A stretch of 64,000 bases of DNA from Escherichia sp. ESNIH1 (GTDB taxonomy: Bacteria; Pseudomonadota; Gammaproteobacteria; Enterobacterales; Enterobacteriaceae): assembly GCA_002918705.1 (NCBI GenBank), contig PQKR01000008.1, positions 158,374 to 222,373 of the forward strand. The letters run 5' to 3'. A program made the translations under genes and the position numbers. The notes beneath the pieces were generated by a model that saw only the letters and a program-made list of their open reading frames with translations, made no database searches and was not told where the DNA came from. Below are positions 51,948-63,783 of this stretch, piece after piece. The first letter of the stretch is position 1, and each line of letters begins with the position of its first letter.

Positions 51948-52607
51948 ATGCACAGTGTGAAAAGCGTATGCGGCGCAATATTGCTGTTCGTCAGTCCACT
52001 GGCTGCGGCGCAGGATCTCACCGCCCAGCTGACCACCTTTTTTGCTCAACGGCTGGCGGGCTTTAGCGATGAGGTCGCCGTTACGGTGCGTACCCCGGCC
52101 AATCTGCTGCCTGCCTGTGAACAACCGGCACTGAGCGTCGCGGGTAGCGCAAAGCTGTGGGGCAACGTTAACGTGCTGGCCCAGTGTGCGAATGAGAAAC
52201 GCTATTTACAGGTCACGGTAGAGGCGACCGGCAACTATGTTGTCGCAGCCCAGGCGATTACGCGTGGCAGCACGCTGGAGCCGGGCAGCGTTACCCTGAA
52301 ACGTGGCCGTCTGGATCGGCTCCCGCCGCGCACCATGCTGGATATTAATCAGGCCCAGGATGCGGTCAGCCTGCGCGATCTCGCGCCGGGCCAGGCGATT
52401 CAGCTCTCGATGCTGCGCCAGTCGTGGCGGGTCAAAGCGGGACAGCGAGTACAGGTGATCGCCAGCGGCGACGGCTTTAGCGTAAACGGTGAAGGCCAGG
52501 CGCTGAACAACGCCTCGGTGGCGCAAAACGCCCGCGTGCGCATGGCGTCGGGTCAGGTGGTGAGCGGAACGGTGGCGCCTGATGGGAATATTCTTATTAA
52601 TCTGTAA
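51948..52607 (+). CDS. flgA: P-ring assembly chaperone FlgA
   Basis: A 219-residue periplasmic chaperone with signal peptide MHSVKSVCGAILLFVSPLAAA. The C-terminal SAF-like domain (VVAAQAITRGSTLEPGSVTLKRGRL ... VKAGQRVQVIASGDGFSV) is clear. It assists FlgI. It is transcribed divergently from flgB and is followed by the flgM promoter. Confidence 0.95.
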   Translation: MHSVKSVCGAILLFVSPLAAAQDLTAQLTTFFAQRLAGFSDEVAVTVRTPANLLPACEQPALSVAGSAKLWGNVNVLAQCANEKRYLQVTVEATGNYVVAAQAITRGSTLEPGSVTLKRGRLDRLPPRTMLDINQAQDAVSLRDLAPGQAIQLSMLRQSWRVKAGQRVQVIASGDGFSVNGEGQALNNASVAQNARVRMASGQVVSGTVAPDGNILINL

Positions 52608-52613
52608 TCTTTT

Positions 52614-52640
52614 TAAAGATTTTGCGGCCCTTGCCGATAA
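52614..52640 (+). promoter_or_regulatory. Sigma-28 promoter of flgMN
   Basis: TAAAGATT, 11 bases, then GCCGATAA: a near-perfect FliA promoter 60 bases before the flgM start. It gives feedback expression of the anti-sigma factor. Confidence 0.9.
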
Positions 52641-52700
52641 TTAAGCAATATATGATGATGGCAGGCCTTAACGCCGCGAACCCTCGATGAGGACAACACT

Positions 52701-52994
52701 ATGAGCATTGATCGTACATCGCCTTTAAAGTCGGTTAGCACTGTCCAGCCGCGCGAAACTCACGACACTCAGACTCCAAAAACGCGTCTGGAAAAATCCG
52801 CTACGGCGAACAGCACCAGCGTCACCATCAGCAATGCGCAGACCAAGCTGACCCAGGCAGGCAGTGACGACATTAATATGGAGCGCGTTGAAGCACTGAA
52901 AACCGCGATCCGCAACGGCGAGCTGAAGATGGATACCGGCAAAATTGCCGACGCCCTGATTAGCGAAGCGCAGAGTTTCCTACAGAGTAAGTGA
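52701..52994 (+). CDS. flgM: Anti-sigma-28 factor FlgM
   Basis: A 97-residue protein that holds FliA until the hook is complete and is then secreted. The disordered N-terminal part ([20 protein letters not shown]) and the helical C-terminal FliA-binding part ([34 protein letters not shown]) are as in Salmonella. Confidence 0.97.
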   Translation: MSIDRTSPLKSVSTVQPRETHDTQTPKTRLEKSATANSTSVTISNAQTKLTQAGSDDINMERVEALKTAIRNGELKMDTGKIADALISEAQSFLQSK

Positions 52995-52998
52995 GCGT

Positions 52999-53421
52999 AT
53001 GAGCAAACTGTCAGAAGTTCTTGATCAAATGACAGTTATCCTGAACGCGCTGAAAGGCGTGATGGATGCTGAGCAACAACATCTTTCGGCGGGCCAGATC
53101 AACGGCAGCGCGCTACAGCGTATTACCGAAGAGAAGAGTTCGTTGCTCGCTTCGCTGGACTACCTTGAACAGCAGCGTCGTGCCGAACAGAATATGAAGC
53201 AGAGCGCAAACGATGATATCGCAGGCCGCTGGCTGACTATCACCAAAAAAACGCAGCATCTGCGCGAGCTTAACCAGCACAACGGCTGGCTGCTGGAGGA
53301 TCAAATCCAGCGCAACAGGCAGGCGCTGGAGGTGTTAAAACCGCATCAGGAGCCCGCCCTTTACGGCGCAAATGGCCAGACCTCGGTTTCTCATCGCGGC
53401 GGCAAGAAAATCTCTATCTGA
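52999..53421 (+). CDS. flgN: Flagellar export chaperone FlgN
   Basis: A 140-residue helical cytoplasmic chaperone for FlgK and FlgL. It has long amphipathic helices (MSKLSEVLDQMTVILNALKG, ITEEKSSLLASLDYLEQQRR). The gene starts 4 bases after the flgM stop. Confidence 0.95.
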   Translation: MSKLSEVLDQMTVILNALKGVMDAEQQHLSAGQINGSALQRITEEKSSLLASLDYLEQQRRAEQNMKQSANDDIAGRWLTITKKTQHLRELNQHNGWLLEDQIQRNRQALEVLKPHQEPALYGANGQTSVSHRGGKKISI

Positions 53422-53436
53422 CCTCTTCCTGCACAG

Positions 53437-53459
53437 GCCCGGGCACCGCTGCCCGAGCC
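53437..53459. terminator. Hairpin between convergent flgN and murJ
   Basis: CGGGCA-CCGC-TGCCCG forms a compact GC-rich stem in the 47-base gap between the two convergent genes. The T tract is weak on both sides. Confidence 0.55.
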
Positions 53460-53468
53460 TCTATTGCT

Positions 53469-55064
<1,596 letters not shown>

Positions 55065-55114
55065 TTAGTCTACCTGGATTGCCATGAAATACTACATCCA
55101 GATGTTACAGCGAA

Positions 55115-56038
55115 TTATTCGGCCATCGCCTCGCGCCAGAGCCTGTCGATGATGCGCTGGGCCAGCACCGCCTGCTCCCCGGAGGTTTCAGGCGCAGTCT
55201 GATTTTTCACGCAGGTGATAAAGTGCTGGGCGCAGCCTACGAAGCCGCGCTGCTCAAGGGTACTTTGCCAGCCGGGGATCGGCCGCAGCGTAATGCCGCT
55301 GCCCTGCTCTTCCCGCCACTCGCGCATGTCGGTGACGTCGTACAGGCCACCGTCGGTCACTGCCTGCACCCACTCGCGCTGGCTGCCCGCCCGGCGGTGC
55401 ATGCTGGTGGTGATCTGTAGCGCGTCGTGGCTAAAGTGGTGCTCGGCGTAGATCATCGCCCCGTCGTCGTTAGCGATCAACGTGCCGCCGTTAAGCTGGC
55501 CTTCGCCGCCCGCCAGCCACAGGGCGGTGTCCACCACGTGGAGATAGTCATCCAGCAGCGTGAAGCGCAGATCGTGCGGCCCAACGCTGTCGCTACGGTG
55601 CTTATCCATGCGCAGCGATGCCCCATTGGCGAGCCGGGTTTTTAGATCGCGATAGAGCGGTGCGAAGCGACGGTTGAAGCCAACCATCAGGATCAGTTTT
55701 TTACGCGCGGCCAGCGCCACCAGCCGCTCGGCATCGGCAAGGTTCTCCGCCAGCGGTTTATCGACGCAGACATGCACACCGGCGTTCAGTAACTCGCTGA
55801 CCACCGCGTAGTGCGAGGCCGTGGAGGTGTGGACAAATACCGCATCGCACTGGGCGGCCAGCTCCGGCAGCGATCCGGCGTAGGGCACCCGCCAGCGCTG
55901 GCAAATGCCTAACGCTTTTTCCCGCGACGGCGACCAGGCAGCCTGTAGCGTCCAGTCGGTAGCGGCTCCCAGCACCGGCAGCCAGGCCTTCTGGGCAATA
56001 CCGCCCAGCCCTACTACGCCTATGCGTAACTGTGTCAT
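55115..56038 (-). CDS. yceM: Gfo/Idh/MocA-family oxidoreductase YceM
   Basis: A 307-residue NAD(P)-dependent dehydrogenase-like protein. The Rossmann loop VVGLGGIAQKAWLPVL, the DKPLA motif in VCVDKPLAENLADAERLV and GFNRRFAPLY are present. It was called mviM for virulence in Salmonella. The substrate is unknown. The start lies 2 bases after the yceH stop, indicating coupling. Confidence 0.92.
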   Translation of the reverse strand: MTQLRIGVVGLGGIAQKAWLPVLGAATDWTLQAAWSPSREKALGICQRWRVPYAGSLPELAAQCDAVFVHTSTASHYAVVSELLNAGVHVCVDKPLAENLADAERLVALAARKKLILMVGFNRRFAPLYRDLKTRLANGASLRMDKHRSDSVGPHDLRFTLLDDYLHVVDTALWLAGGEGQLNGGTLIANDDGAMIYAEHHFSHDALQITTSMHRRAGSQREWVQAVTDGGLYDVTDMREWREEQGSGITLRPIPGWQSTLEQRGFVGCAQHFITCVKNQTAPETSGEQAVLAQRIIDRLWREAMAE

Positions 56039-56040
56039 GG

Positions 56041-56688
56041 TTAATCTCCCAGGTGTGCCAGCAGCGAATCGAGACGCTGCTTCAGTTCAGCGACCTCGCT
56101 CTCCAGCACCGTTACCCGCGCCGCGAGATCGTCTGGCTGTGCGTCGCCGTGCTCTGCGGGGGTAGCCTCCGGAGCCGCCTCGCCGCTAAACAGATGCATG
56201 TAGCGGCTTTCACGCTTGCCCGGCTCGCGCGGCAGGCGAACCACAAAGGGCCCATCCTCCCGCGCCGCCAGCGTGTCTAAGGTCTTTTCGACCTCCGGCA
56301 CGTCGGCAAACTCATGCATTCTCGCCGCCCGCATGCGTAGCTCGCCCGGCGTCTGCGCACCGCGAAGCAGCAGCGTAGTGATAAGCGCCGTCTCGCCGCT
56401 GCTGAGCTTGAGGTTGCCAAACTCGGAGTTACAAAAGCGCTGCTCGTATTTTGTCACGCGGTTGCCGAAGCCGCTTACGTTGCGCAGATAGTGGCGCTTA
56501 ACCAGCGCGTCGAGGAGATCCTGCACCTCGGCGTCGCCCAGCGACATAACGGGTTCACGGTTGGTTTTCTGATTGCAGGCGCTGACCACTGCGTTTAAAG
56601 AGAGAGGATACTGCTCCGGCGTCGTCACCTGCTTCTCCAGCAGGCAGCCAATAATCCGCGCTTCGGCGGGGCTTAACAGGATTTTCAT
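56041..56688 (-). CDS. yceH: DUF480 protein YceH
   Basis: A 215-residue protein of two winged-helix domains ([42 protein letters not shown]). A C-terminal coiled coil follows ([26 protein letters not shown]). The molecular role is unknown. It sits between rimJ and yceM, all on the minus strand. Confidence 0.92.
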   Translation of the reverse strand: MKILLSPAEARIIGCLLEKQVTTPEQYPLSLNAVVSACNQKTNREPVMSLGDAEVQDLLDALVKRHYLRNVSGFGNRVTKYEQRFCNSEFGNLKLSSGETALITTLLLRGAQTPGELRMRAARMHEFADVPEVEKTLDTLAAREDGPFVVRLPREPGKRESRYMHLFSGEAAPEATPAEHGDAQPDDLAARVTVLESEVAELKQRLDSLLAHLGD

Positions 56689-56700
56689 TTTCTTCTTTCC

Positions 56701-57288
56701 TTAATTGCGGCCTGCGGTCCACTCCTGGGTGGTCAGCGCCGTCAGCACATGATCGCGCCACTCGCCGTCGATCAGCAGATAGGCTTTGGCATAGCCCTCT
56801 TTTTCAAAGCCCAGCCGCGCCAGCAGGCCGCCGCTGCGCTGGTTGTGCGGCATGTAGTTGGCCATAATGCGGTGGATATGCTGGGTGCGCTGCATATAGC
56901 GGATGGCGGCGGTCAGTGCCTCAAACATCAGCCCCTGCCCCTGCCACTTCTGTCCGATAGAGTAGCCCAGGTAGCAGGCGTGAAACGAGCCGCGCACCAC
57001 GTTGGAGAAGTTGGCGACGCCCATGATCTCTTTTTCGTCGGGATCGAACAGCGCAAAGTAGAAGGCGCTTCCCTGCTTATGAAATTCGTTAATCATGCTG
57101 AGACGCGCCTGCCAGCCGGAAGGATAGCAGTGGCTCTCATCGCGTATTGGCTCCCAGGGTTTTAAAAACTGGCGGTTTTCTGCGTAGTAGTCTGCCAGAC
57201 GCCATGCATCGCGCTCATGCACTAAACGCACCACCAGCCGGTCCGTCGTCAAGCGCGCTTTTGGAACGTTGTTACGATAGCCGAACAT
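56701..57288 (-). CDS. rimJ: Ribosomal protein S5-alanine N-acetyltransferase
   Basis: A 195-residue GNAT enzyme that acetylates the N-terminal alanine of ribosomal protein S5. The acetyl-CoA motif [21 protein letters not shown] and [39 protein letters not shown] are typical of RimJ. It heads the rimJ-yceH-yceM unit and is divergent from mdtH. Confidence 0.95.
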   Translation of the reverse strand: MFGYRNNVPKARLTTDRLVVRLVHERDAWRLADYYAENRQFLKPWEPIRDESHCYPSGWQARLSMINEFHKQGSAFYFALFDPDEKEIMGVANFSNVVRGSFHACYLGYSIGQKWQGQGLMFEALTAAIRYMQRTQHIHRIMANYMPHNQRSGGLLARLGFEKEGYAKAYLLIDGEWRDHVLTALTTQEWTAGRN

Positions 57289-57480
57289 TCATCACCACTC
57301 CTGTCAATACGTCTTGTTACCCCTGCGGATAACTATACCTGCGCCAGGCCACTATTACGATAAAGAGCATCAATCAAAGCGTTGCTTTGATAAAAAAATA
57401 TCGTCGCCGCAGCGGTGGGAAAACGGCCAGCAACCACGCAAAATAGCAGGGTAACTATTTTGACATTCCCAGGAGGGGAG

Positions 57481-58689
57481 ATGTCCCGCGTATCGCAGGC
57501 CAGGCGCCTGGGTAAATATTTCCTGCTCATCGATAATATGCTGGTTGTGCTGGGTTTTTTTGTTGTCTTCCCGCTTATCTCCATTCGCTTTGTTGACCAG
57601 CTCGGCTGGGCGGCCCTGATGGTGGGCATTGCCCTCGGCCTGCGCCAGCTTATCCAGCAGGGGCTGGGGATCTTCGGGGGTGCTATCGCCGACCGCTTCG
57701 GCGCCAAACCGATGATCGTCACCGGTATGCTGATGCGGGCCGCCGGGTTCGCCACGATGGCCGTGGCACAGGAGCCGTGGCTGCTCTGGAGCTCGTGCAT
57801 CCTCTCGGGCCTCGGCGGCACCCTGTTCGATCCGCCGCGCTCGGCGCTGGTGGTCAAGCTGATCCGCCCGCACCTGCGCGGACGTTTCTTCTCATTGCTG
57901 ATGATGCAGGACAGCGCCGGGGCAGTCATCGGCGCCCTGCTCGGCAGCTGGCTGTTGCAGTACGATTTCCGCCTGGTGTGCGCCACCGGGGCGGTGATCT
58001 TTGTTATTTGCGCCGCCTTCAACGCCTGGCTGCTGCCGGCCTGGAAGCTCTCGACGGTGAAAACGCCGGTGCGGGAGGGACTCAGCCGGGTGATGCGTGA
58101 CAAACGCTTCGTGACCTACGTACTCACCTTAACCGGCTACTACATGCTGGCCGTGCAGGTGATGCTGATGCTGCCGATCATGGTTAACGACATCGCTGGC
58201 TCGCCGGCGGCGGTGAAGTGGATGTATGCCATTGAGGCGAGCCTGTCGCTGACGCTGCTCTACCCCCTCGCCCGCTGGAGCGAAAAGCGCTTCCGCCTGG
58301 AGCAGCGTCTGATGGCTGGCCTGCTGTTTATGACCTTCAGCCTGCTGCCGATTGGCCTTGTCAGCTCGCTGCAGCAGCTCTTTACATTAATTTGCACGTT
58401 CTATATCGGCTCGATTATTGCCGAACCGGCGCGCGAAACCCTGAGCGCCGAGCTGGCGGACGCCAGGGCGCGGGGCAGCTACATGGGCTTTAGCCGCCTG
58501 GGTCTCGCCTTCGGCGGTTTCCTTGGCTATGCCGGGGGCGGCTGGCTGTTTGACGCCGGAAAAGCCTTCAGCCAGCCCGAGCTGCCGTGGGTGATGCTGT
58601 CAGCTATTGGCCTCATCACTCTCTTTGCGCTCTGGTGGCAGTTTAGCCCCCGCCATACCCAGACGGGGATGCTCGAGCCGGAGGCCTGA
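57481..58689 (+). CDS. mdtH: MFS multidrug efflux transporter MdtH
   Basis: A 402-residue drug/proton antiporter with twelve helices. [26 protein letters not shown] and [21 protein letters not shown] (loop 2-3 motif) match E. coli MdtH, which gives low-level quinolone resistance. AGGAGGGGAG precedes the ATG at 57481; the frame is open to 57415. Confidence 0.95.
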   Translation: MSRVSQARRLGKYFLLIDNMLVVLGFFVVFPLISIRFVDQLGWAALMVGIALGLRQLIQQGLGIFGGAIADRFGAKPMIVTGMLMRAAGFATMAVAQEPWLLWSSCILSGLGGTLFDPPRSALVVKLIRPHLRGRFFSLLMMQDSAGAVIGALLGSWLLQYDFRLVCATGAVIFVICAAFNAWLLPAWKLSTVKTPVREGLSRVMRDKRFVTYVLTLTGYYMLAVQVMLMLPIMVNDIAGSPAAVKWMYAIEASLSLTLLYPLARWSEKRFRLEQRLMAGLLFMTFSLLPIGLVSSLQQLFTLICTFYIGSIIAEPARETLSAELADARARGSYMGFSRLGLAFGGFLGYAGGGWLFDAGKAFSQPELPWVMLSAIGLITLFALWWQFSPRHTQTGMLEPEA

Positions 58690-58755
58690 TTTGAAAGGCG
58701 CTTTTTTCTCTTCCATACTGGTGGTTACGGACAACCATCACCTGGAGGGGAAAAC

Positions 58756-59403
58756 GTGAAGCTCTATATTTACGACCACTGCCCGTACTGCCTGAAAGCC
58801 CGTATGATCTTCGGCCTGAAGAATCTGCCAGTTGAACTCAACGTATTGCTCAATGATGATGAGGCCACGCCTACCCGCATGATCGGTCAGAAGATGGCGC
58901 CGATCCTGCAAAAAGATGACAGCCGCTACATGGCTGAGAGTCTGGACATTGTGAAATACGTTGACCAGCTCGATGGCGAACCGCTGCTCACTGGCGCGCG
59001 TAACCCGGCCATTGAGGCGTGGCTGCGCAAGGTCAACGAGTACACCAACCGCCTGCTGATCCCGCGCTTTGCCAAAGCGCCGTTTGACGAGTTTGCGACG
59101 CCAGAAGCGCGTGCTTACTTTACCAATAAGAAAGAGGCTGCTATCGGCGACTTTAGCGAGCATCTGGCCCATACGCCGGGTCTGGTAAAAAAAATCAGCG
59201 ACGACCTGCGCGATCTGGATAAGCATATCGTCCAGCCCAACGCGGTGAACGGCGAGCTCTCTGAGGATGATATCCACCTCTTCCCGCTGCTGCGTAACCT
59301 GACGATTGTGCCCGGTATTGTCTGGCCAACGCGCGTCGCTGACTATCGCGACAATATGGCCAAGCAGACGCAAATTAACCTCCTCTCTTCCATCGCGATT
59401 TAG
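58756..59403 (+). CDS. grxB: Glutaredoxin 2
   Basis: A 215-residue GST-fold glutaredoxin. The active site YDHCPYCLKARMIFG (Cys9, Cys12) is at the N-terminus and the GST-like helical C-terminal domain follows. It reduces disulfides with glutathione. The GGAGGGGAAAAC site before the GTG/ATG pair supports the start. Confidence 0.96.
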   Translation: MKLYIYDHCPYCLKARMIFGLKNLPVELNVLLNDDEATPTRMIGQKMAPILQKDDSRYMAESLDIVKYVDQLDGEPLLTGARNPAIEAWLRKVNEYTNRLLIPRFAKAPFDEFATPEARAYFTNKKEAAIGDFSEHLAHTPGLVKKISDDLRDLDKHIVQPNAVNGELSEDDIHLFPLLRNLTIVPGIVWPTRVADYRDNMAKQTQINLLSSIAI

Positions 59404-59530
59404 CCCCTGGTTCGGCGGAAGCGCAGGTTTCCGCCACCGCTTTCAGCCTTTTCTGCTGTTACGCCTCCCGCTGGCACGCCAGACTGCTTTATGTCACGAT
59501 GGCATCTATGGACAGCTATTGAGGGATCCC

Positions 59531-60091
59531 ATGAAGAAGATTTTATTTGCCGCAGCCCTTATCGCAGGCGGGCTGCTGGCAGGCTGCAACCAGCTCACCC
59601 AATACACTGTGAGTGAGCAGGAGATCAACCAGGCGCTGCAAAAACACAATAACTTCTCCCGCGATATTGGCCTGCCGGGGGTAGCGGATGCGCATATCGT
59701 GCTAAATAACCTGGTCAGCGCCATTGGCCGTGAAGAGCCTAACAAAGTGACGCTTTCCGGGGATGCCGGGCTCGATCTGAACTCGCTGTTTGGTAGCCAG
59801 CAGGCCACCGTCAAGCTGAAGCTCAAGGCGCTGCCGGTCTTTAATAAAGAGAAAGGCGCGATTTTTCTTCAGCAGATGGAGGTGGTAGACGCCTCGGTGG
59901 TGCCGCAGAAGATGCAGCCGGTCGTGCAAACCCTGCTCCCCTATCTGAACCAGACCCTGCAGAACTACTTTAACCAGCAACCCGCGTACGTTCTGAGCGA
60001 GGACAGCAGCAAAGGCGAAGCGCTGGCGAAAAAGTATGCTAAAGGGCTGGAGATCAAAGCGGGCGAGATCGTTATTCCGTTCGTTAACTAA
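59531..60091 (+). CDS. yceB: DUF1439 lipoprotein YceB
   Basis: A 186-residue lipoprotein. The signal peptide MKKILFAAALIAGGLLAGC ends in the lipobox LAGC. The mature part (VSEQEINQALQKHNNFSRDIGLPGVADAHIVLNNL) has the tubular lipid-binding-like DUF1439 fold by family. Its role is unknown. The ATG at 59531 is chosen from the signal peptide; an upstream open frame to 59306 is not coding. Confidence 0.92.
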   Translation: MKKILFAAALIAGGLLAGCNQLTQYTVSEQEINQALQKHNNFSRDIGLPGVADAHIVLNNLVSAIGREEPNKVTLSGDAGLDLNSLFGSQQATVKLKLKALPVFNKEKGAIFLQQMEVVDASVVPQKMQPVVQTLLPYLNQTLQNYFNQQPAYVLSEDSSKGEALAKKYAKGLEIKAGEIVIPFVN

Positions 60092-60140
60092 TTGGGCGGC
60101 CGTCAGCATTTTTTGCCCTGCAATCAGGAAAGAGGTGCAA

Positions 60141-60156
60141 ACGAAAACGTTTACGC
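60141..60156 (+). promoter_or_regulatory. PurR operator of pyrC
   Basis: ACGAAAACGTTTACGC closely matches the PurR consensus (ACGCAAACGTTTNCGT) and lies at the promoter of pyrC, as in E. coli. Confidence 0.8.
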
Positions 60157-60165
60157 CTATGCTTA

Positions 60166-60214
60166 GTGCCCGGCATAAAACCAGCCATCACTGACTTTAC
60201 TTTAGCCGGAGCAC
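60166..60214 (+). promoter_or_regulatory. pyrC leader hairpin covering the ribosome-binding site
   Basis: GTGCCCGGC (60166-60174) can pair with GCCGGAGCAC (60205-60214), which contains the Shine-Dalgarno bases. In E. coli pyrC, start-site choice driven by CTP/GTP level decides whether this hairpin forms, so translation follows pyrimidine supply. The same layout is present here, after a -10-like TATGCT. Confidence 0.75.
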
Positions 60215-60218
60215 TATC

Positions 60219-61265
60219 ATGACAGCACAACCCCAGGTTTTAAAAATTCGCCGCCCTGACGACTGGCACGTACATCTGCGCGACGGCGATATGTTGAAGA
60301 CTGTCGTGCCCTACACCAGTGAAACCTATGGCCGCGCTATCGTAATGCCGAACCTGGCACCGCCGGTGACCACCGTTGATGCCGCTCTTGCCTACCGCCA
60401 GCGCATCCTTGATGCCGTCCCGGCAGGCCACGACTTTACCCCGCTGATGACCTGCTACCTCACCGACTCGCTGGATCCCAACGAGGTCGAGCGCGGCTTT
60501 CGCGAAGGGGTCTTTACTGCTGCCAAGCTCTATCCCGCCAATGCTACGACTAACTCCAGCCACGGGGTGACCAGCATTGACGCTATTATGCCTGTGCTGG
60601 AACGGATGCAGACGCTGGGTATGCCGTTGCTGGTACATGGCGAAGTCACCCACGCCGAGATCGATATTTTCGATCGCGAGGCACGTTTTATCGAGACAGT
60701 AATGGAGCCGCTGCGTCAGCGCCTGCCAGCGCTGAAGGTGGTGTTTGAGCACATCACCACCAAAGATGCGGCCGACTACGTGCGCGAGGGCAACGAGCTG
60801 CTGGCGGCGACCATTACTCCGCAGCATCTGATGTTCAACCGTAACCATATGCTGGTGGGCGGCGTGCGCCCACATCTCTACTGCCTGCCGATCCTCAAGC
60901 GTAACGTCCATCAGCAGGCGCTGCGCGAGCTGGTCGCCAGCGGCTTCGAGCGTGCTTTCCTTGGCACCGACTCCGCCCCGCATGCGCGCCTGCGTAAAGA
61001 GACCAGCTGCGGCTGCGCAGGCTGCTTCAACGCGCCAACGGCACTAGCCAGCTATGCCACCGTCTTCGAAGAGATGAACGCCCTGGCGCACTTTGAAGCC
61101 TTCTGCTCGCTTAACGGCCCGCGCTTCTATGGCCTGCCGGTCAACGAAGGCTATGTAGAGCTGGTACGCGATGAGGAGCAGGTGCCGGAAAGCATCGCTC
61201 TGAGTGATGACACCCTGATCCCTTTCCTGGCAGGTGAGCAGGTTAACTGGCGGATCCGTCGCTAA
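60219..61265 (+). CDS. pyrC: Dihydroorotase
   Basis: A 348-residue zinc amidohydrolase of pyrimidine synthesis closing carbamoyl-aspartate to dihydroorotate. Metal ligands are seen in [28 protein letters not shown] (carboxylated Lys), [17 protein letters not shown] and [15 protein letters not shown]. The length is the same as in E. coli. Confidence 0.98.
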   Translation: MTAQPQVLKIRRPDDWHVHLRDGDMLKTVVPYTSETYGRAIVMPNLAPPVTTVDAALAYRQRILDAVPAGHDFTPLMTCYLTDSLDPNEVERGFREGVFTAAKLYPANATTNSSHGVTSIDAIMPVLERMQTLGMPLLVHGEVTHAEIDIFDREARFIETVMEPLRQRLPALKVVFEHITTKDAADYVREGNELLAATITPQHLMFNRNHMLVGGVRPHLYCLPILKRNVHQQALRELVASGFERAFLGTDSAPHARLRKETSCGCAGCFNAPTALASYATVFEEMNALAHFEAFCSLNGPRFYGLPVNEGYVELVRDEEQVPESIALSDDTLIPFLAGEQVNWRIRR

Positions 61266-61303
61266 AAAATAGTCTGCCCCCTGTTGTAAGTTCTTCGCCT
61301 ATA

Positions 61304-61319
61304 CTGTATAAAAACACAG
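61304..61319 (+). promoter_or_regulatory. LexA box of dinI
   Basis: CTGTATAAAAACACAG fits CTGT-N8-ACAG exactly, 21 bases before the dinI start. It implies SOS induction. Confidence 0.9.
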
Positions 61320-61340
61320 TGCATCATCCAGGGGGCAATC

Positions 61341-61586
61341 ATGCGCATCGAAGTGACCATCGCTAAAACAACACCTTTACCGCCGGGCGCCATTGACGCG
61401 CTGGCAAGCGAACTCTCCCGCCGTCTGCAGAGCGACTATCCCGATACCGAAGGCAAAGTGACTGTCCGCTATGCAGCCGCCAACAATCTGTCGGTTCTCG
61501 GCGGTGGCAAAGGGGATAAAGAACGCGTTAGCGAGATCCTCCAGCAAACTTGGGAGAGCGCTGACGACTGGTTTACGCAAGATTAA
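61341..61586 (+). CDS. dinI: DNA-damage-inducible protein DinI
   Basis: An 81-residue SOS modulator that stabilises RecA filaments and limits UmuD cleavage. MRIEVTIAKTTPLPPGAIDALASEL and the acidic C-terminal helix (DKERVSEILQQTWESADDWF) match E. coli DinI. A LexA box precedes it and a terminator follows. Confidence 0.97.
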   Translation: MRIEVTIAKTTPLPPGAIDALASELSRRLQSDYPDTEGKVTVRYAAANNLSVLGGGKGDKERVSEILQQTWESADDWFTQD

Positions 61587-61610
61587 TGGTTGTTACCCTA
61601 TTGTGCTTTT

Positions 61611-61633
61611 GCCGGGTCGCCCCGGCTTTTTTT
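61611..61633 (+). terminator. Terminator of dinI
   Basis: GCCGGG-TCGC-CCCGGC followed by seven T residues. Confidence 0.92.
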
Positions 61634-61854
61634 CGCTTTTAGGCATTATTCTGATGGTGCCGCTTATCCCCGTAATAAATAAGCCGTAATTTGAGCTTTT
61701 CTTGTTCAAAAAATTCTAAGAAATTTCAGAAAAACTGACCCCTGTTTTTTTATTAGTACAATCTCCTTAATTATTGATATACTTAAGTTGCTTCAATAAA
61801 CACGCATTGAACCTCAAGAGTCGTTGTCTTTAAACACGCATTTAGGGGGTTAAA

Positions 61855-62109
61855 ATGGTAAAAAATAATGAAGTCATTCAAACCCATCCGCTCGTAGGGT
61901 GGGACATCAGCACCGTAGACAGTTACGATGCGCTGATGCTGCGCCTGCACTACCAGACCCCAAATCACGCCGACCGTGACGACACTGAGGTCGGACAGAC
62001 TCTGTGGTTAACGACCGACGTTGCTCGTCAATTTATATCGATTTTAGAAGCCGGCATTGCCAAGATTGAATCTGGCGACTACCAGGAAAACGAGTACAGG
62101 CGGCATTAA
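61855..62109 (+). CDS. bssS: Biofilm regulator BssS
   Basis: An 84-residue protein nearly the same as E. coli BssS (KNNEVIQTHPLVGWDISTVDSYDALMLRLHYQTP ... LWLTTDVARQFISILEAGIAKIESGD). It affects biofilm formation through AI-2 and indole signalling in E. coli; the mechanism is unknown. The upstream 220 bases are AT-rich. Confidence 0.96.
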   Translation: MVKNNEVIQTHPLVGWDISTVDSYDALMLRLHYQTPNHADRDDTEVGQTLWLTTDVARQFISILEAGIAKIESGDYQENEYRRH

Positions 62110-62131
62110 TGAATGCTCATTTTTCAACCGA

Positions 62132-62160
62132 AAGGCACCCATAGGGTGCCTTATTTATTT
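62132..62160 (+). terminator. Terminator of bssS
   Basis: AAGGCACCC-ATA-GGGTGCCTT followed by ATTTATTT. Confidence 0.85.
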
Positions 62161-62224
62161 GTAACTTGTATAACGTCGGCGGGTTAATTACTCTCCTGAG
62201 CACAGTTTTTGCCAGGAGAGCCTT

Positions 62225-63346
62225 ATGAAATACGATCTCATTATAATCGGCAGCGGTTCAGTCGGCGCGGCAGCGGGCTATTATGCTACCCGCGCAGGGC
62301 TAAAGGTGCTGATGACTGATGCCCATATGCCGCCCCACCAGCAGGGCAGCCATCATGGCGATACGCGGCTCATCCGCCACGCCTATGGCGAAGGCGAGAA
62401 GTATGTCCCGCTGGTGCTTCGGGCGCAGGCCCTGTGGGAGCAGCTGGCAGCGGAGAGCGGCGAAGAGGTCTTTATTCGCAGCGGCGTTGTTAATATCGGT
62501 CCTGCCGACTCTGACTTTCTGCGTAACGTTGCGCAAAGCGCGCAGCAGTTCAACCTTAACGTTGAGCAGCTTGATGCCGCCGCGTTGATGGCGCGCTGGC
62601 CTGAATTTCGCGTGCCTGATGACTATATCGCCCTGTTTGAGGCCAACTCCGGCGTGCTGAAGAGCGAGCTGGCGATAAAAACCTGGATCCGTCTTGCCCG
62701 GGAAGCTGGCTGCGCGCAGCTGTTTAACTGTCCGGTAACGGCTATCCATCACCATGATGACGGCGTGACCGTAGAAACAGCCGACGGTGAGTATCAGGGG
62801 ACGAAGCTGCTGGTCAGCGCCGGGACGTGGGTGAAGCAGCTGCTACCTTCCCTGCCCATTCAGCCGGTACGCAAGGTGTTTGCCTGGTATCAGGCCGATG
62901 GCCGCTACAGCCGTAAAAACACTTTCCCGGCCTTTACCGGCGAGCTGGCCAACGGTGACCAGTACTACGGTTTCCCGGCAGAAGACGATGCGCTTAAGAT
63001 TGGCAGGCATAACGGCGGACAACCTATCAGCAGCGAAGATGAGCGCCTGCCCTTTGGCCGCGTGGCGACCGACGGCTCCGAGTGCTTCCCCTTCCTGCGT
63101 CAGTGCCTTCCGGGTATTGGCGGCTGCCTGTATGGCGCTGCCTGCACCTATGATAACTCGCCGGACGAGGACTTTATCATCGATACCCTGCCAGAGAGCG
63201 CCAGCACGCTGGTTGTCACCGGTCTGAGCGGACACGGGTTTAAGTTTGCTTCGGTTCTGGGTGAAATTGCTGCTGACTTTGCGGCGGGTAAACCCTCAAC
63301 GTTTGATTTAACCCCGTTTTCGCTACGACGTTTCATGGCAAGATAA
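62225..63346 (+). CDS. solA: N-methyl-L-tryptophan oxidase
   Basis: A 373-residue flavoenzyme of the monomeric sarcosine oxidase family with covalent FAD. The dinucleotide-binding motif [18 protein letters not shown] is at the N-terminus, [15 protein letters not shown] follows, and the flavin-linked cysteine is probably in [17 protein letters not shown]. It oxidises N-methyl-L-tryptophan, releasing formaldehyde and hydrogen peroxide. AGGAGAG lies before the ATG. Confidence 0.95.
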   Translation: MKYDLIIIGSGSVGAAAGYYATRAGLKVLMTDAHMPPHQQGSHHGDTRLIRHAYGEGEKYVPLVLRAQALWEQLAAESGEEVFIRSGVVNIGPADSDFLRNVAQSAQQFNLNVEQLDAAALMARWPEFRVPDDYIALFEANSGVLKSELAIKTWIRLAREAGCAQLFNCPVTAIHHHDDGVTVETADGEYQGTKLLVSAGTWVKQLLPSLPIQPVRKVFAWYQADGRYSRKNTFPAFTGELANGDQYYGFPAEDDALKIGRHNGGQPISSEDERLPFGRVATDGSECFPFLRQCLPGIGGCLYGAACTYDNSPDEDFIIDTLPESASTLVVTGLSGHGFKFASVLGEIAADFAAGKPSTFDLTPFSLRRFMAR

Positions 63347-63397
63347 GCAAAAGGCCCCTTGCGGGCCTGTTAACGCTTAATTGTCCCTGGAGATATA

Positions 63398-63514
63398 ATG
63401 CGCCGGCTAATTACCTGGTTGACGGAAAATGTTCGTGAACATTTGATGATCTATATTGCCTTCTGGACGTTGCTGGCCTTAATAGACCTTATTTATATAC
63501 TCTATGCCGATTAA
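63398..63514 (+). CDS. yceO: Small membrane protein YceO
   Basis: A 38-residue protein, MRRLITWLTENVREHLMIYI and then AFWTLLALIDLIYILYAD. It has one membrane helix at about residues 17-36. It matches the C-terminal part of E. coli YceO ([20 protein letters not shown]) and its position after solA. GGAG lies 7 bases before the ATG. The function is unknown. Confidence 0.85.
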   Translation: MRRLITWLTENVREHLMIYIAFWTLLALIDLIYILYAD

Positions 63515-63783
63515 GTAATATTGACAAAAGCTGACATTACTTTAACAAACTCTAATTTTAGCGCAGTTTTTTTGAATGAGAGTTAAGATGCCATTTAGCG
63601 TTCAACATCAGCAAAGTGGCGTTTAAGGGCAATGAAAAACGAAACCATTGACAATTATATGTCAAATAAAATCAAAAAGACTGAATGAAATAAAATAGCT
63701 GCTCTTTTTGTTATTTTTAAGTTGCATTAATATTTTTTGCAGGCCATTTTAAGTTAACTTTATATTTGAACACGGTTAACTTT
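63515..63783. other. AT-rich gap before the cytochrome b561 gene
   Basis: No gene is seen in these 269 bases. GTTAACTTTAT occurs twice near the end (at about 63753 and 63775), giving a direct repeat just before the start codon that may be regulatory. Confidence 0.4.
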
